From assembly GCA_027382625.1 (NCBI GenBank), contig JAJKFJ010021837.1:40146-104145 (forward strand): a DNA stretch of 64,000 nt, in the 5' to 3' direction. Positions within the stretch are counted from its first letter, which is position 1. Every line of letters starts with the position of its first letter. A model generated the notes under the pieces. That model searched no databases and was not told where the DNA came from. It saw only the letters and a program-made list of their open reading frames with translations. The position numbers were made by a program, and so were the translations under genes. Below are positions 22,958-32,967 of the stretch, piece by piece. This stretch comes from Tetmemena sp. SeJ-2015. Lineage: Eukaryota; Ciliophora; Spirotrichea; Sporadotrichida; Oxytrichidae.

Positions 22958-25287
22958 TCAAATTTGTAACAATGAAAAGTTTTATAAGTCACTTATGCTC
23001 ATGAATGAATAGGTAGATAAAGAAATCTAATTAGAATCAAAGGTAGGTGATGCTGCTGTTATTTGGGGAGTATTGAACACCATTTATTAAGTATTGCTTG
23101 TTACCTCTGGCTCTATTTGTAATTGAGACATCAAGCCCCCACTGCTTATATAAGGATTCTGATTGACGGCAGGTATTGGATTAGTTCCAATCATTTCAAA
23201 TAATTTTATATTAGTGATAGGGTTGTAGCCTAACCCGAACTTACTCGAGTTTAATTGAAGTTAAGCGCTGCCCTAAGATAGGAGTTAGATATGTCTCTGT
23301 GGTTTTAGCTGCCGTTGAGCCTCAAGTCTCTTCTGGCTGAGCTTAATGAAGAATGGTTTATGGTCTTGCTTGAGTAGGGTTAGTCATTTTAAATGGCTGA
23401 CTGGTTCATTAAATTCCCTTATAAAGACTGATTCAAAGGAGAGGCTACTCCAAAGTGCTTAGGAAGCACCTTCCTCATCATTATAAAGAAACATACCAAT
23501 AATTCATTTCAGCTTATAAGCAAAATTATGTTTTAATGGTCATCTAGTCTCAGATTCTTTAAAAGCAAGTCTTCTTCTAGAGAAGCAAGTGGACTTGGAT
23601 TCAAATTTAAAATAAGAAGAAATATTAGAATTAGCAGTAGTGTGATACTTAGATATAGATACTTAGCCAGGGATTACACCTATATCCTCAAGCTGAATCT
23701 GATCTTAAGATTTCTCCACGCTTTATTTATTCAGCTAAACTTAAAACCATTATCAAATTAATCGTATAGAATTTACATATTTCATTTACTTCTCGTAATC
23801 ATTCATCCTTCCATTAGATTGTTGGTGCCTCCTTTCATTTATCTAGCGCTCTAAGATATTCTGATAGCGTTACTTCTCCTATTACTTTTGCATTTTCCTC
23901 TCCTCTTGAATTCTCTCTGCTTCCCTGTCATGCTAAAGCCTGTTCTGAACCTCCTCCTAGAAAGAGTGGAGTTGTAACTGCCTCTAGCGCTCCTTCTCTT
24001 GTACCTGCATTTGTACAACCCTCGCTCTGTTCTAGCTGAGTAGATGCCTCACAGAGTTGAGGTTCTACTCTCTATCTGCCTATTGCTTAAGCAATTCATC
24101 CTCCCTCCTCTTGATAGTCTAATTGAGTATAAAGTCCTTATGCATTTGAGGCTGCATAACTTGCTCCGTATATAGCTGCTGTCTATCCTTGATGACGTGA
24201 TCTTTGTGCACGAATTTGTTCTTGAAGTTTAGTTCATTCGAGATCTAGTGCTGTGCGTATTACTGCATGTTTGCTATGTCTACTTATCGCTGATTCTCTG
24301 TGATGTTCCTCTCTATGCTCTGAATCTTATTGTTCACACTCAGCTGTCCCTCTAGTTCTTGCTTGTAGAGCATGCGCTTTTATAACTGAAGTGCCTTTTC
24401 TCTATCCAGCTCTTGCAAGCCCTTTTGAATTCTCTGCTGCTCTTCAAGTCTCTCAAGCTCTTTCTAAGAATGAAGGGATCATTAAAGTTATAGAACATAA
24501 GAAAATAAGCTTTACTTACTTGCTTAGCCTCTTGAACTTGCTTGAGATTCATCATATGCCCATACTAGTCGAATAGTTGACGCTACTGCTAAACTTTGCC
24601 CTCCTTTTGCAACTGCTTTAGAGTATCTTCTTATTGCTGCTTCAACTGAATCAGCTGCACATCTTACTCATGCTCTTAAAGTTGCTGCTATCTCTATTGG
24701 ATGGACTTTAAGTCCAGAGCAGATTTCAAGTCCTCTCTAAAAAAGCCATGAGTGATTTATTCAACAAAAATATTCTGAATACTCATTCGAATAAACACTT
24801 ACGCATAGAGCTTTTTGAGCTGCCCTTAAAACTTCTAAGTGTCTTCCTTTATCTACTCATAAACCTTTGCTTGATTCTATATGACTCGGGCCCACTCATT
24901 TTCATTGCTAGCTATTCCAAGTGCTTTGCTTGGGCTCTCATTCACAGCAGGCTGATTCAGCCTTTAAAAGGAAATTGTAAAGGAGTTAAAGTAAATTAAA
25001 TTGGTGAGAGAGATTCATTGTTGTATGCTCCTCTTGCTCTATTTCCTCCATCTAAGCAAATAAAATTGTAATTGATTCTTACTTTATAGAGAGTTGTTTA
25101 TAAATAAAAATGAATTACATCTTGTTAAAGAATATTTTATTTTGTCAAGTGGGTAATTTTAAAATTGGGCCATGGATTACTCATTAAGAGAAGTAGGAAA
25201 GTCAATTCCTCTGCCTTTATACTGCTATGAGTTCCCTACCCCAGGTCTTGATATATTGCTTTTGTAGTTGGGAGTGTATACGTCCAT
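22958..25287 (-). CDS. Gln-rich coiled-coil protein, germline form with IESs
   Basis: Starts at ATG 25,287 (MDVYTPNYKSNISRPG...) and ends at TGA 22,958-22,960. After removing seven IESs and two GT-AG segments the length is about 624 codons, a multiple of three. The N-terminus is short and disordered. The middle (about 24,700-23,800) is a long Gln/Glu/Lys/Arg coiled coil (for example KELERLEEQQRIQKGLQEL). The C-terminus is Ser/Asn/Pro-rich (NPITNPIPAVNQNP). TAA/TAG Gln codons are very frequent. A structural role, perhaps ciliary or basal-body, is inferred only from composition and neighbours; no catalytic motif. The MEEIEQEEH methionine at 25,051 is an alternative start if the first IES were misread. 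Confidence 0.85.
23186..23215. other. IES of coiled-coil gene (30 bp, pointer ATTAGT)
   Basis: ATTAGT at 23,180 and 23,210. Removal gives YNPITN-PIPAVNQ and deletes a Lys/Phe-rich insert. Confidence 0.85.
23252..23286. other. IES of coiled-coil gene (35 bp, pointer GAGTT)
   Basis: GAGTT at 23,247 and 23,282. Removal joins HRDISN to SSKFGLGYNP in frame. Confidence 0.75.
23389..23410. other. IES of coiled-coil gene (22 bp, pointer TCATT)
   Basis: TCATT at 23,384 and 23,406. Removal joins FIREFN to DQPYSSK and avoids a TGA. Confidence 0.7.
23478..23552. other. IES of coiled-coil gene (75 bp, pointer CTCA)
   Basis: CTCA at 23,474 and 23,549. Removal deletes two in-frame TGA codons and joins AFKESE to EGASQALW. 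Confidence 0.7.
23726..23788. other. IES of coiled-coil gene (63 bp, pointer TTTA)
   Basis: TTTA at 23,722 and 23,785. Removal joins NDYEKQ to SVEKSQDQ and removes an in-frame TGA. Confidence 0.75.
24464..24519 (-). other. Intron (56 nt) or IES (50 bp, AAAG) in coiled-coil gene
   Basis: GTAAGT...TTCTTAG gives QEAKQ-KELERLEEQ. A direct repeat AAAG at distance 50 inside the same stretch also restores the frame (QVSKELERL). The canonical splice sites favour an intron. Confidence 0.65.
24737..24802 (-). other. Spliceosomal intron (66 nt)
   Basis: Minus-strand GTAAGTG donor and TTTTTTAG acceptor join KKLYA to EDLKSAL in frame. No pointer repeat spans it, so an intron is preferred over an IES. 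Confidence 0.75.
24960..25017. other. IES of 23-25 kb coiled-coil gene (58 bp, pointer GATTCA)
   Basis: GATTCA at 24,954 and 25,012. Removal restores HTTMNQPAVNES on the minus strand. Confidence 0.95.
25088..25140. other. IES of 23-25 kb coiled-coil gene (53 bp, pointer TTTAT)
   Basis: TTTAT at 25,083 and 25,136. Removal makes the N-terminal segment continuous with MEEIEQEEH without any intron. Confidence 0.85.
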
Positions 25288-25540
25288 ATAGCTGGTAATT
25301 TGATAACTTCTTTTTTTAATAATTCGGAAACTTAATTCCCTTATTTATACTTTTTTTCGAATTTCTCTCTATATTATAATGAGGAGGTAATTAATTTAAT
25401 CTTTGGCAAATGTATTTAAAGTTGTATGATTGATTCTTATAAGCAATTTTACATTAACAAATTATAGGAGAAAGTAGTTGAAAGAACTCAAGAAGTTTCA
25501 TCCTGAGATAATTAAATATACTTGTGAATGAGTATATTAC

Positions 25541-28500
25541 TCATTTTTTTTATGAGATGAGTGCCTGAAGACGTAATAGGAACTGGAGTTTTGGGAGAAC
25601 TTATTATCGATGCTCATCCTGTTTATGCTTAGAGTGTTGGGCCCAGGAGTTGCATTGTTGCTGCTGTTTGCTGGTAGAGTCCCTTAACTCAAATTACATT
25701 ACAATTATGATGAATATTTTGTTGTAACTACTCCTCTCTATGGAATAGATCTCCTTTAATAAGCTGTGCAGGAGTTTTCTTCTACAACCTGAAGTATTAT
25801 TGCTAATCTATAATTAAACTTATGAGTGACTAAGTTTTGGTGGCTGATTTCATTCTGGTCCACTAGCAGTGCTCCCCTCACAGGTGAGAAACCCTCGTCC
25901 TGCTCAGTTCCTCCTCCTCCTACTCTCTAGTTTATCTCTATCTCACTATTCAAAGTTAAAACTCTCTAAAATGGAATTATTCCTGTTGATTTGATTTTAG
26001 TGACTGGATCTAATTTGAAACTTGCGCATGGCGTTTTCATTAGCGGAGAGCAGGGGGTTACTGTGCTTGGGCAACTTGGAGTGGAGAGTCTTGCCCCTCT
26101 CCAAAGCGTTGGAGGAGTAGTGCTTGGTCTCCTCCTGCTCAAAAGCCTTCTGGCTGTGGCTCTGAGTCTCGAACATCGACTGCTCGTTCTAGTCCCCATT
26201 AGCATAATATTTACATTAATTTACTTATGATAATTAGCTTTATGGATGTTGTTGATGATGTCTTATACCTTCTGCTCCTCCTCAGCCAAGTCCTCATCAT
26301 CCTCCTCTTCGAAGTCAACCACATCATCATTTTAGAGAGTACCAGCTGGAACTTACTTTCCTCCTCTCCCGAAATTGAAAGACTGCTCGTTCTATGTCTC
26401 TTATACTTCGATAGAGCGATGAGAGTCCAGGTTAAAGTTGGGGAGAGGCCTCTGAGTTAAGTTATCACTTATGTCTCTAGCACCCAGAGAAGGAGACATG
26501 GAGTTGTGGTCGAAAGCATCTAGCTCTTTCAGCAAGTCTTTGGCAGCTGCTAAGTTGGACATATCCTCTTCCACTCCTTCTTCAATGATGATACCGTCAT
26601 GATCATACATTAACTAGTGCTCTTAAGCAGCTGCAGCCTCTTCTTCCTCTAAGAGAAGCTGGTTCTAATTCTCAGGCCTTGAATAGTAAACTAATCGCTC
26701 TATGTCTTTGCGTTACTCTCTAATCTGTTCACATCTAGTAGTGAGCTTGTGGCTGAGTCCCTTGATTTAAGTTTCAGATCCATCCATTGTCTTTGAGTTC
26801 TACCCCATGGAGAAGTCCACTCTGCTCTTATTGGACTGCTTCCACTTGTTGACTGTTTAGATACGACGACGAGTTTCTCTGATCCTGCGTTTCAAGTCCT
26901 GGTCTATCTTGTTGATGTTCTGCTCGATCTGCTCCTTCATCTACTCCTTCTTAACTATAGACTGTACTCTCTCCAGTTCCAGTTTACGAATCTTAGAAGC
27001 TCTAATTCAGGGTTGAGATCCAAGTCCTTCAGCTCCTCCTTGTTCTGGGTGATCTGCTGCTTGACCTGGACGATCTTCTCAGCCATCTGCTCGTTGGAGG
27101 TGTCTGCCTTCTGCAGCTCCTTCTCAGCCTGCTCCAACTAGTCCTTGGTAGCCAGGTACTCTCTCAATATCTTGGAGTTCTTATTTTACTGTCCCTGCTC
27201 TTGCAGAGTGATGAGTCTGGATATCTCCTTATCGTAGATCTTGCTCTGCTTAGTCATCTCAGTGAACTTAGTCCTCTCAATGTTGATGAGATTATCTACC
27301 TCATTGATCCTCTTGGGGAGCGTGAATTCCAAGTCACTGTTCTAAAGCAGTTTCTTGGTGAGCTTCTTGAGCCTCTTATACTCGTACTCCAAATTTGAGA
27401 TCATCTTGTTCTGTGACTGCAAATGCAAGGTGTAGATCATACTGTCCATCACCATTGGATGTCCATTTGGAGAACAGCGAGTGGGTGAGTACTCTGGCTT
27501 CTAACTCAGCTGGTGGTTCTTCAAGTCAAACTACTTATCTATCTGGTCATTTAAAATAAGACACTCACTTACTTTAACTAATATGTAATAAGTTCTGACT
27601 GAGTACTCTTAGCTACTGCCTGATCTTTTTATTCTCAACATAGAGTCTTTTAATTTCCAAGTTCTCAAGTCTAGCCCTATCTACGTACCTTCTCTCTTTT
27701 TAAGCCACCATAGGCATGAAGCTTGGTCTTGCTAGTGATTTGCTTTCCCTCAATCCAGGGTCTTAGAGGAATGGCTTTTGCCAGCAGAGCTTGTATTACC
27801 ATTGCTTCCTCTTGCTTTAAGAAATTGAGGGAGGTTAATCTTATTGGAGTCTATTGACTGATTGACTTCAGGGAGGAAGAGTTGCTTCTCAGAGGAGAGA
27901 TCTTAGTGATGTTATAGTGCAGACTGTGAATTCCTCCTTCGATGCATGAAAGACTTCTCTTATAGCTAACTCTGATCTACAGTTCTTTAATCTTTGTCCT
28001 GCTCTTGTTTATCCATGAGCATGGACTGCTCTCCTACAGAGTGGTTATGGCTGGGGTATTTGTTCTAGTTGAGAGCTGAGACTGCCTTGGGCGGTTTTGA
28101 AGAGAGGAGTGTGGAGTAGTTGAGTGTGTTTTTATCCAGAGTTGCTGAGTGGTCTGGCTTTTGAGTTTCACTGTGGTAAAGTGGGTCGCTAGTTTTATGG
28201 TTTTTGAGAATGATAGTGCTCTTGTTCTGGTCTCTGTTTTCGTTATTGGTGGTGCTCTTCAGTTTGACAGTAGTAACTTGCTTTATGCTTTAAGAGTTAG
28301 ACTAAAACATATATTTAAGTATAATATATTGGACTTGTCGTTTTGGGGTTTCTGGAGGGTCTGAAGGTTAATAAGTTTGTTGTCTGAATTTTTAGTGGAG
28401 GATACAGTTGGCTTCAGTCTAAACTTCAAGAAGCTAGGCAGATTGGACTGACTCCCCACAGCTGACTAAACTCTATAAAATATCAATATGTTTTTTAAAT

Positions 28501-28553
28501 TAATTAGTTTAAACTGTGTGTGAGCTTGGAGTATTCATATTGTGCACATTCAT
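25541..28553 (-). CDS. Large coiled-coil protein (889 aa after IES removal)
   Basis: Starts at ATG 28,553 (MNVHNMNTPSSHTV...) and stops at TGA 25,541-25,543. Nine inserts totalling 343 bp leave exactly 890 codons. The N-terminal 250 residues are Ser/Asn/Lys-rich and disordered. The centre (27,650-26,700) is a long Lys/Glu/Gln coiled coil (for example TKDQLEQAEKELQK). An acidic stretch (DFEEEDDEDLAEEEQ) lies near 26,300, and the tail is Gln/His-rich. No enzyme motif. Neighbouring a kinesin and other coiled-coil genes, it may be a ciliary or cytoskeletal scaffold; that is inference. It points the same way as the 23-25 kb gene, with 254 bp between them. Confidence 0.88.
25690..25729. other. IES of 25.5-28.6 kb gene (40 bp, pointer TAACT)
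   Basis: TAACT at 25,685 and 25,725. Removal joins HREEQL to RDSTSKQQQQ and removes a TGA. Confidence 0.88.
25796..25835. other. IES of 25.5-28.6 kb gene (40 bp, pointer AAGT)
   Basis: AAGT at 25,792 and 25,832. Removal joins EISHQN to FRLQKKTPAQ. Confidence 0.85.
25952..25982. other. IES of 25.5-28.6 kb gene (31 bp, pointer TATTC)
   Basis: TATTC at 25,947 and 25,978. Removal avoids a premature TGA and joins NQINRN to SEIEINQ. Confidence 0.92.
26204..26238. other. IES of 25.5-28.6 kb gene (35 bp, pointer ATTAGC)
   Basis: ATTAGC at 26,198 and 26,233. Removal joins NNIHKAN to GDQNEQSM. Confidence 0.95.
26995..27029. other. IES of 25.5-28.6 kb gene (35 bp, pointer CTT)
   Basis: CTT at 26,992 and 27,027. 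Removal joins NKEELK to IRKLELERV inside the coiled coil; without it the frame breaks. Confidence 0.85.
27538..27571. other. IES of 25.5-28.6 kb gene (34 bp, pointer ACTTA)
   Basis: ACTTA at 27,533 and 27,567. A 34-nt GT-AG intron at nearly the same place would also restore the frame; IES is preferred because the gene's other eight gaps are IESs. Confidence 0.7.
27747..27778. other. IES of 25.5-28.6 kb gene (32 bp, pointer GCTTT)
   Basis: GCTTT at 27,742 and 27,774. Removal joins SSAGKS to KSLARPSF and removes a TGA. Confidence 0.88.
28284..28336. other. IES of 25.5-28.6 kb gene (53 bp, pointer CTT)
   Basis: CTT at 28,281 and 28,334. Removal joins KPQNDK to QVTTVKLK in frame. Confidence 0.8.
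28473..28515. other. IES of 25.5-28.6 kb gene (43 bp, pointer TAAACT)
   Basis: TAAACT at 28,467 and 28,510. Removal changes the frame so that SSHTVQ joins SAVGSQSNLP. Confidence 0.92.
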
Positions 28554-28920
28554 TTCTAATTTATAAACATTTTCATGCTATCGAATTTTTTGTAATTAGG
28601 AAGAAGAGTGTTTAAAAAAGATATCTTATAATCTACATTACAAAATCCGATTTAGTATATGTGATCAATCAAATTGATTTTATATCTATTTTTTTCTCCA
28701 TCTTATTTCAACTTACTTTATCTTAATTTTAAGCATATCAAGAGAATCGGCTTTAAAATAGTGAAAAAGTTACTCTGATTATGAAATTAATGAGATAAGT
28801 TCATTATTAGATAGGATTATGGTAGCAGCAGTGACTGCTTTTTATTGATTATCTATTTATAGATTTACTATGAGTGCATAGATGGAGGGTTCTTACTATA
28901 CCAGTTAATACGTTACACCC

Positions 28921-29526
28921 TCACTACAGAGCAGCAGAGTGAGGTCTCTCCTCCCCTAGGAAGCATTTTAGCAAGATGGGGACGCCTTCCTTGATTATTT
29001 CCCAGTATTAGCCTCTGCAGATCCAGGCTACCTCCATCTGATCGTGGAGTGGGAGTTTGCACCAGGACACATCCTCTCTCAGTGGGTCGGGGTTCAAGTA
29101 GCAGTGTTGGTGAGAGCCGAATCCCCACTCAGAGATTTACTTGCAGGTAGGGTACACCTCAGCTGTGAGTGCTTTCTGAACCAGACTCTCTTGGAGGCAG
29201 ATGCGAGTGGAGTCAATCCAAGCTGTCTCCTTGAAGGTGTCTCTGTGCAATCTGAACTGTTCGCAGTATTGATGGCCGAAAGCCAAGATGTAGTCTTGGT
29301 CTGAGCAGTAATTGAACACTTCCTGGAACTTATTGTAGAAGTCGCAGGTCATAGTTTAAAAGTGCGAATTATATGAAGGGTGAAAGGAATGAATAAATTA
29401 TTGAGTTGACTCCTCTGACCTCAGTTGCTGAATGGCTAGCTTGTCTTCAGCTGTAATTGGTTGGAGGGCTTGTCTCTGAGGGGCAAGTTACAAGAATCTC
29501 CCTGCGGAAAGACCAATCAATCCCAT
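28921..29526 (-). CDS. Cys-rich protein of 184 aa, unrecognised family
   Basis: Starts at ATG 29,526 (MGLIGLSAGRFLQL...) and ends at TGA 28,921-28,923. One 51-bp IES leaves 185 codons. The N-terminus could be a weak signal or targeting peptide. The core has regularly spaced cysteines with FGHQYCEQF, a W-I-D-S-T-R-x-C-L-Q-E motif and a second half containing CYLNPDP and W-x-CKLP. Such a pattern suggests a small disulfide-bonded domain, hence possibly secreted, but I cannot name the family. It is more G+C-rich than its flanks, as expected of a conserved macronuclear gene. The open frame at 29,044-29,304 on the other strand is its shadow. Confidence 0.8.
29357..29407. other. IES of Cys-rich gene (51 bp, pointer AGTT)
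   Basis: AGTT at 29,353 and 29,404. The frame is open across it, but the insert is AT-rich and its removal gives SEEST-MTCDFYNK. Confidence 0.7.
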
Positions 29527-29746
29527 AATTATATCATACTTATTTTATCATAAAATAATAATATTTTGTGAAATTGCTATAATAAATGCTAATCATAATT
29601 TCATTATATTTTTTTATTGAACGAGTGAAACTGTTGCGAATATTAAGTGCTTCATCCTTTTTACTATAATTCTTTTTAATGATTACTCCTCTAGAAATAT
29701 CCTTTTATATGGCATGAAGGATATTGACCGAAAGATAGACTGATTG

Positions 29747-32700
29747 ATGGATGATGAGTAATTGCGAATACTAAATAGAGTATTAACAGAATAAATTAAA
29801 CCCACAGCAATCACAGCAATACAAAGAAATAACACAAGAAATGATGAACAGCAATCTCAAAACTTAAATCCAAGTATCTAATTTTGAGGACCAAGGCCTA
29901 AATGGCTCAGCTCACTCTTCAGGTAAGGATCAACGCAACTCTCTTAATTGATTTACTTGCACTGTTTCGCTTCTTAGGAGTTGTTATATACACTTCTGAA
30001 TTATGAGCAGTGAAATTTCGTTTTAAATTGTTGGGATCGAGAAAATGGATGAGTAAATATCTTGTTTTAGTGAAGGGAAATGGCAAGCCAAGCAGGTAAT
30101 CCCACGTCATTGACTCAAAGCTCACCCTCAAATCTAGAAACCCCAACTAGCTAGGACTCTCTTAAACGCATAACGACACTCTAAGTAAGCTAATTCCCAT
30201 TTGATAAAGCATATTCTTTAATTAAAAGTACTCAATTACTTATATTTGATGAGCAGGATGAACAAATATTTTATAGCGAATGGGAAAAAGATGCAGAGCA
30301 AGACCTCATCAGGCTTTTACAAGCAAGAGTCTCAAATTTCAACTCAGCCAAAGTTTCAGCAGTACAGCAAACTTGGCTCTAATCTTCAGAAGTCAACCAC
30401 CCACAGAGACGCCCAATAATCTAAGAATTTCCTGAGTGTATCCCAAAATTAGAGTTCTGCAGCTCAAACTTAGTAAATTTAAGGCTAGATTTTTTAACAC
30501 CTGCATAAATGAAGTCGATTAGAACTTCGTAGATGCATTCTCCAGGGCTGAGCAGAAGGGCTTACCGAAAGTGATAGAAAGGATGATTGAGGATGAGGCA
30601 AAGCGCCAGGAGAGCAAGATACTATAGGAAGAGCAGAGAAGAAAGCATTAAGAGGAGGAGGAACGCAAATCCATGCAGTCGCAGCTGAATCAATTAGACA
30701 CTTCACTCAGTCGCAAGCAGAAACAAAGACACTTCAATCACTTTCTTCAACACTAGCAAGAATGGCAGCATCATAAGCATTAGAAGGTGCTAAATATTAT
30801 AATAATTATTCTGACACACCTACCCCTCATTTTGAGTGCATTCAATGATTTAGAGCAGTTGAAGAACGAGATGATCTCCCCTCTCAGAAGCAGCAGACAG
30901 AACTCTTTCAGAGTGAGTCATCAAGAAAGCACCCTCCACATAGGTCCTTAGAATCAAAGTGTGATGAGTGGGAGAGATGGCATCCCTAGACACGAATAGT
31001 TGTACTAGCAGTACTAGAGCAAGCTAGAGAAGATAGATGAGAAGAGGAGGCAAGTTGATAAGCAGACTAAAGATCTAGCAAAACCCAAGAATGTTAACCC
31101 TAGAGATGTCAGCAACGAGAAGCTTGTGGAGAGACTTTACTTCTCCACTAGCTCACAGGTTAAAGCAAAGCAAGAAAAGATCGCAAAGACAAGTTAGGAT
31201 GCTTAATTGCAGGCTAACTAAACCAAGATATCTTCTAAGTCCTCTAAAATGTAAAAATGTGATTGAATATACGACTCATGCTAATTTATTGTTGCAGAAG
31301 TAGATGGAAGAAGAAATTGAAAATTACATAGCCACTCACAGTTTGGAAGCCGCCAATAGAATATGGACTTCTCAAATACTAGACGCCATGAAGGCCTTTG
31401 GATTCATGCCTTAGAGACCAAGGAACTAGTTTGAGATAGATTAGTTTGACAATTTCCTCAAAATATTGAAGAAGTATAAATTGAATGTATGATGAGATAT
31501 TTAAAAAGAATTAAGTACCAGCCAGCTGAAAATGATGAGGAATAACAACAGTAAAGCATAAAGGATTAGCCAATTGATTTGCAAGCATTTAAAGATGCTA
31601 TGCTAGCAATTGCTAACTTGGAATGTCTAGCAAAACCAAGTGGTATCTAGGTCAGACGATAATTCCTAAGGACCAATTTCATAAAGTACTCGCAAAACAG
31701 GACTGAGCATGTCAAGCTGAGAAGTTAAAATTAATTTACGCGTTTAAGGGAAAGGCAGAAGGGTGGTCATATTCAAATATGCATCATAAATGTTTGTAAA
31801 GTGGTCAATCTGAGAGGAGAAAGACTTACTCAGATTCAGAGGACATCTTTAAACCTTAGATAAGTGAGCGATCAAATAAACTTGCCTGCAAAAGACTTGA
31901 CAACAGACTCAAAGATTTCAAGGGCTCACACACAGCTTATCTTCTCAGCTATAAAGACAAGATATTTTAATAGTTCTCTTTAAATATCTTCTCTTAAAAA
32001 GAAATAGCAAGAACTTCAGCAACATGAAATGCTCACTTAAGCTAAAGAGCAAGAAGAGCTAAGTAAGATGTTTAAGCCTCAAATTCTCAAGAACTATAAA
32101 CCCTAATCGCAAAGAGAAAGAGTGCAAAATCCTGAGGATGATTAGAATGACGAGGAGCAGGCCAATTTGTCGAAGTGGGACTAGCTTTACCTGATGGGAA
32201 GGGCAAAGAGCGAAGAGAGGATAAATTGACAGACGACACTATTCTTGAGAAGAATCCTGAGGAGTTCACTTTCCAACCTCAAAGGAAAGAGAAGACTATC
32301 TTTGTATCCTAAAGAGAACCTTCTGCAAGGGCACCTCTTTACAGATCTCCTGAAAGACAGAGTTCTATCATGAGATCCCCAGAAAATCCTAGGAGGCTTC
32401 AGACTTCGCAGATAGAAAAGTCACCAGACTTTTTGAAGAGCTTAGCCAAAAAGCTTGGAGTGATGAAGCATAAAAGCCATGCCTCCAAAGATCGTAAGAA
32501 GAATGAGAGAGCGCCGAAGTTACTCGTGGATCTGAGAGCTCTACAGGACAGAAATGACATTTACCAAAACGATGAGCAAGATGTATCTGCAATTTAATTT
32601 GAATAAGATAGATATTTTATTGGTTGTTATGTGATGGATGAGGAGGAGCCTGAGGCTTTGCTATTCATAGATATAAATGTGTCGACTACTCAGAAGGAGA

Positions 32701-32828
32701 GACTAGTGGTGCACAGAGGAGATAACCCTGAAGAAGTGGCTGATAAGTTTTGCAGGGACTTTGGAATGACTGATGATCAAAAGGCTAAGCTTATGCAGCT
32801 TCTAACTAGCTAGCTACAAGCAGAATGA
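29747..32828 (+). CDS. Large coiled-coil protein with conserved C-terminal domain
   Basis: Starts at ATG 29,747 (MDDEQLRILNRVLTEQ...) and ends at TGA 32,826-32,828. Six resolved IESs plus one junction near 32.2 kb give about 844 codons. A Lys/Glu/Gln coiled coil covers about 30,540-31,200. Later comes KWDQLYLMGR... followed by NPEEFTFQPQ, the kind of LYxxG...E/D-F-x-F-x-P motif common in ciliary coiled-coil proteins of protists. The last 60 residues (LLFIDINVSTTQKERLVVHR... ending LMQLLTSQ) look like a compact domain found at the C-termini of other protist coiled-coil proteins. A ciliary or axonemal role is inferred. It is transcribed away from the Cys-rich gene. Confidence 0.85.
29872..30102. 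other. IES of 29.7-32.8 kb gene (231 bp, pointer AATCC)
   Basis: AATCC at 29,867 and 30,098. Removal joins SQNLNP to TSLTQSSP in frame and removes a TGA near 29,883. It is the longest pointer-resolved IES in this cluster. Confidence 0.82.
30211..30277. other. IES of 29.7-32.8 kb gene (67 bp, pointer AGC)
   Basis: AGC at 30,208 and 30,275. Removal joins FPFDKA to NGKKMQSKT in frame. The short pointer leaves some doubt. Confidence 0.6.
30490..30523. other. IES of 29.7-32.8 kb gene (34 bp, pointer TAGA)
   Basis: TAGA at 30,486 and 30,520. Removal joins QIQGQ to NFVDAFSRAE and removes a TGA. Confidence 0.88.
30787..30864. other. IES of 29.7-32.8 kb gene (78 bp, pointer GAAG)
   Basis: GAAG at 30,783 and 30,861. 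The insert codes an implausible Ile/Leu run; removal gives HKHQK-NEMISPL. Confidence 0.65.
31252..31306. other. IES of 29.7-32.8 kb gene (55 bp, pointer ATG)
   Basis: ATG at 31,249 and 31,304. Removal joins KSSKM to EEEIENYIA in frame and removes a TGA. Confidence 0.75.
31477..31517. other. IES of 29.7-32.8 kb gene (41 bp, pointer AAGTA)
   Basis: AAGTA at 31,472 and 31,513. Removal joins KILKKY to QPAENDEE and removes two TGA codons. Confidence 0.93.
32210..32253. other. Candidate IES (44 bp, pointer AAGA), unresolved junction
   Basis: AAGA at 32,206 and 32,250. Removal restores the frame (GRAK-NPEEFTF), but the insert itself looks coding (DKLTDDTILEK). A one-base error or another junction between 32,147 and 32,225 is possible. 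Confidence 0.4.
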
Positions 32829-32967
32829 ATATTTTCAGTTTTGAATTAATGATATTTTATTGAGTCCATCTTCAATTGAGAAATAAGTGGATTGGAGTAG
32901 TAGGATTGTTGTATAAATATTAATTGTATTGGTGCTTTGATTAATTCATATCTTTGATTGTTTTAAA

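Noticed and set aside
25966..26230. Overlapping open frames on both strands at 25,966-26,230 (Arg/Ser/Pro-rich and Leu/Val-rich).
   Set aside because: They are shadows of the real minus-strand Gln-code frame of the coiled-coil gene.
26955..27780. Apparent single-base frameshifts in the 25.5-28.6 kb gene, first taken as sequencing errors or pseudogene damage.
   Set aside because: Pointer-flanked IESs (AAG 35 bp; AAAGC 32 bp) explain both breaks and make the total length divisible by three.
28913..29304. Standard-code frames around 28,913-29,304.
   Set aside because: Out of frame with, or opposite to, the Cys-rich gene, whose frame continues through TAA at 29,137.
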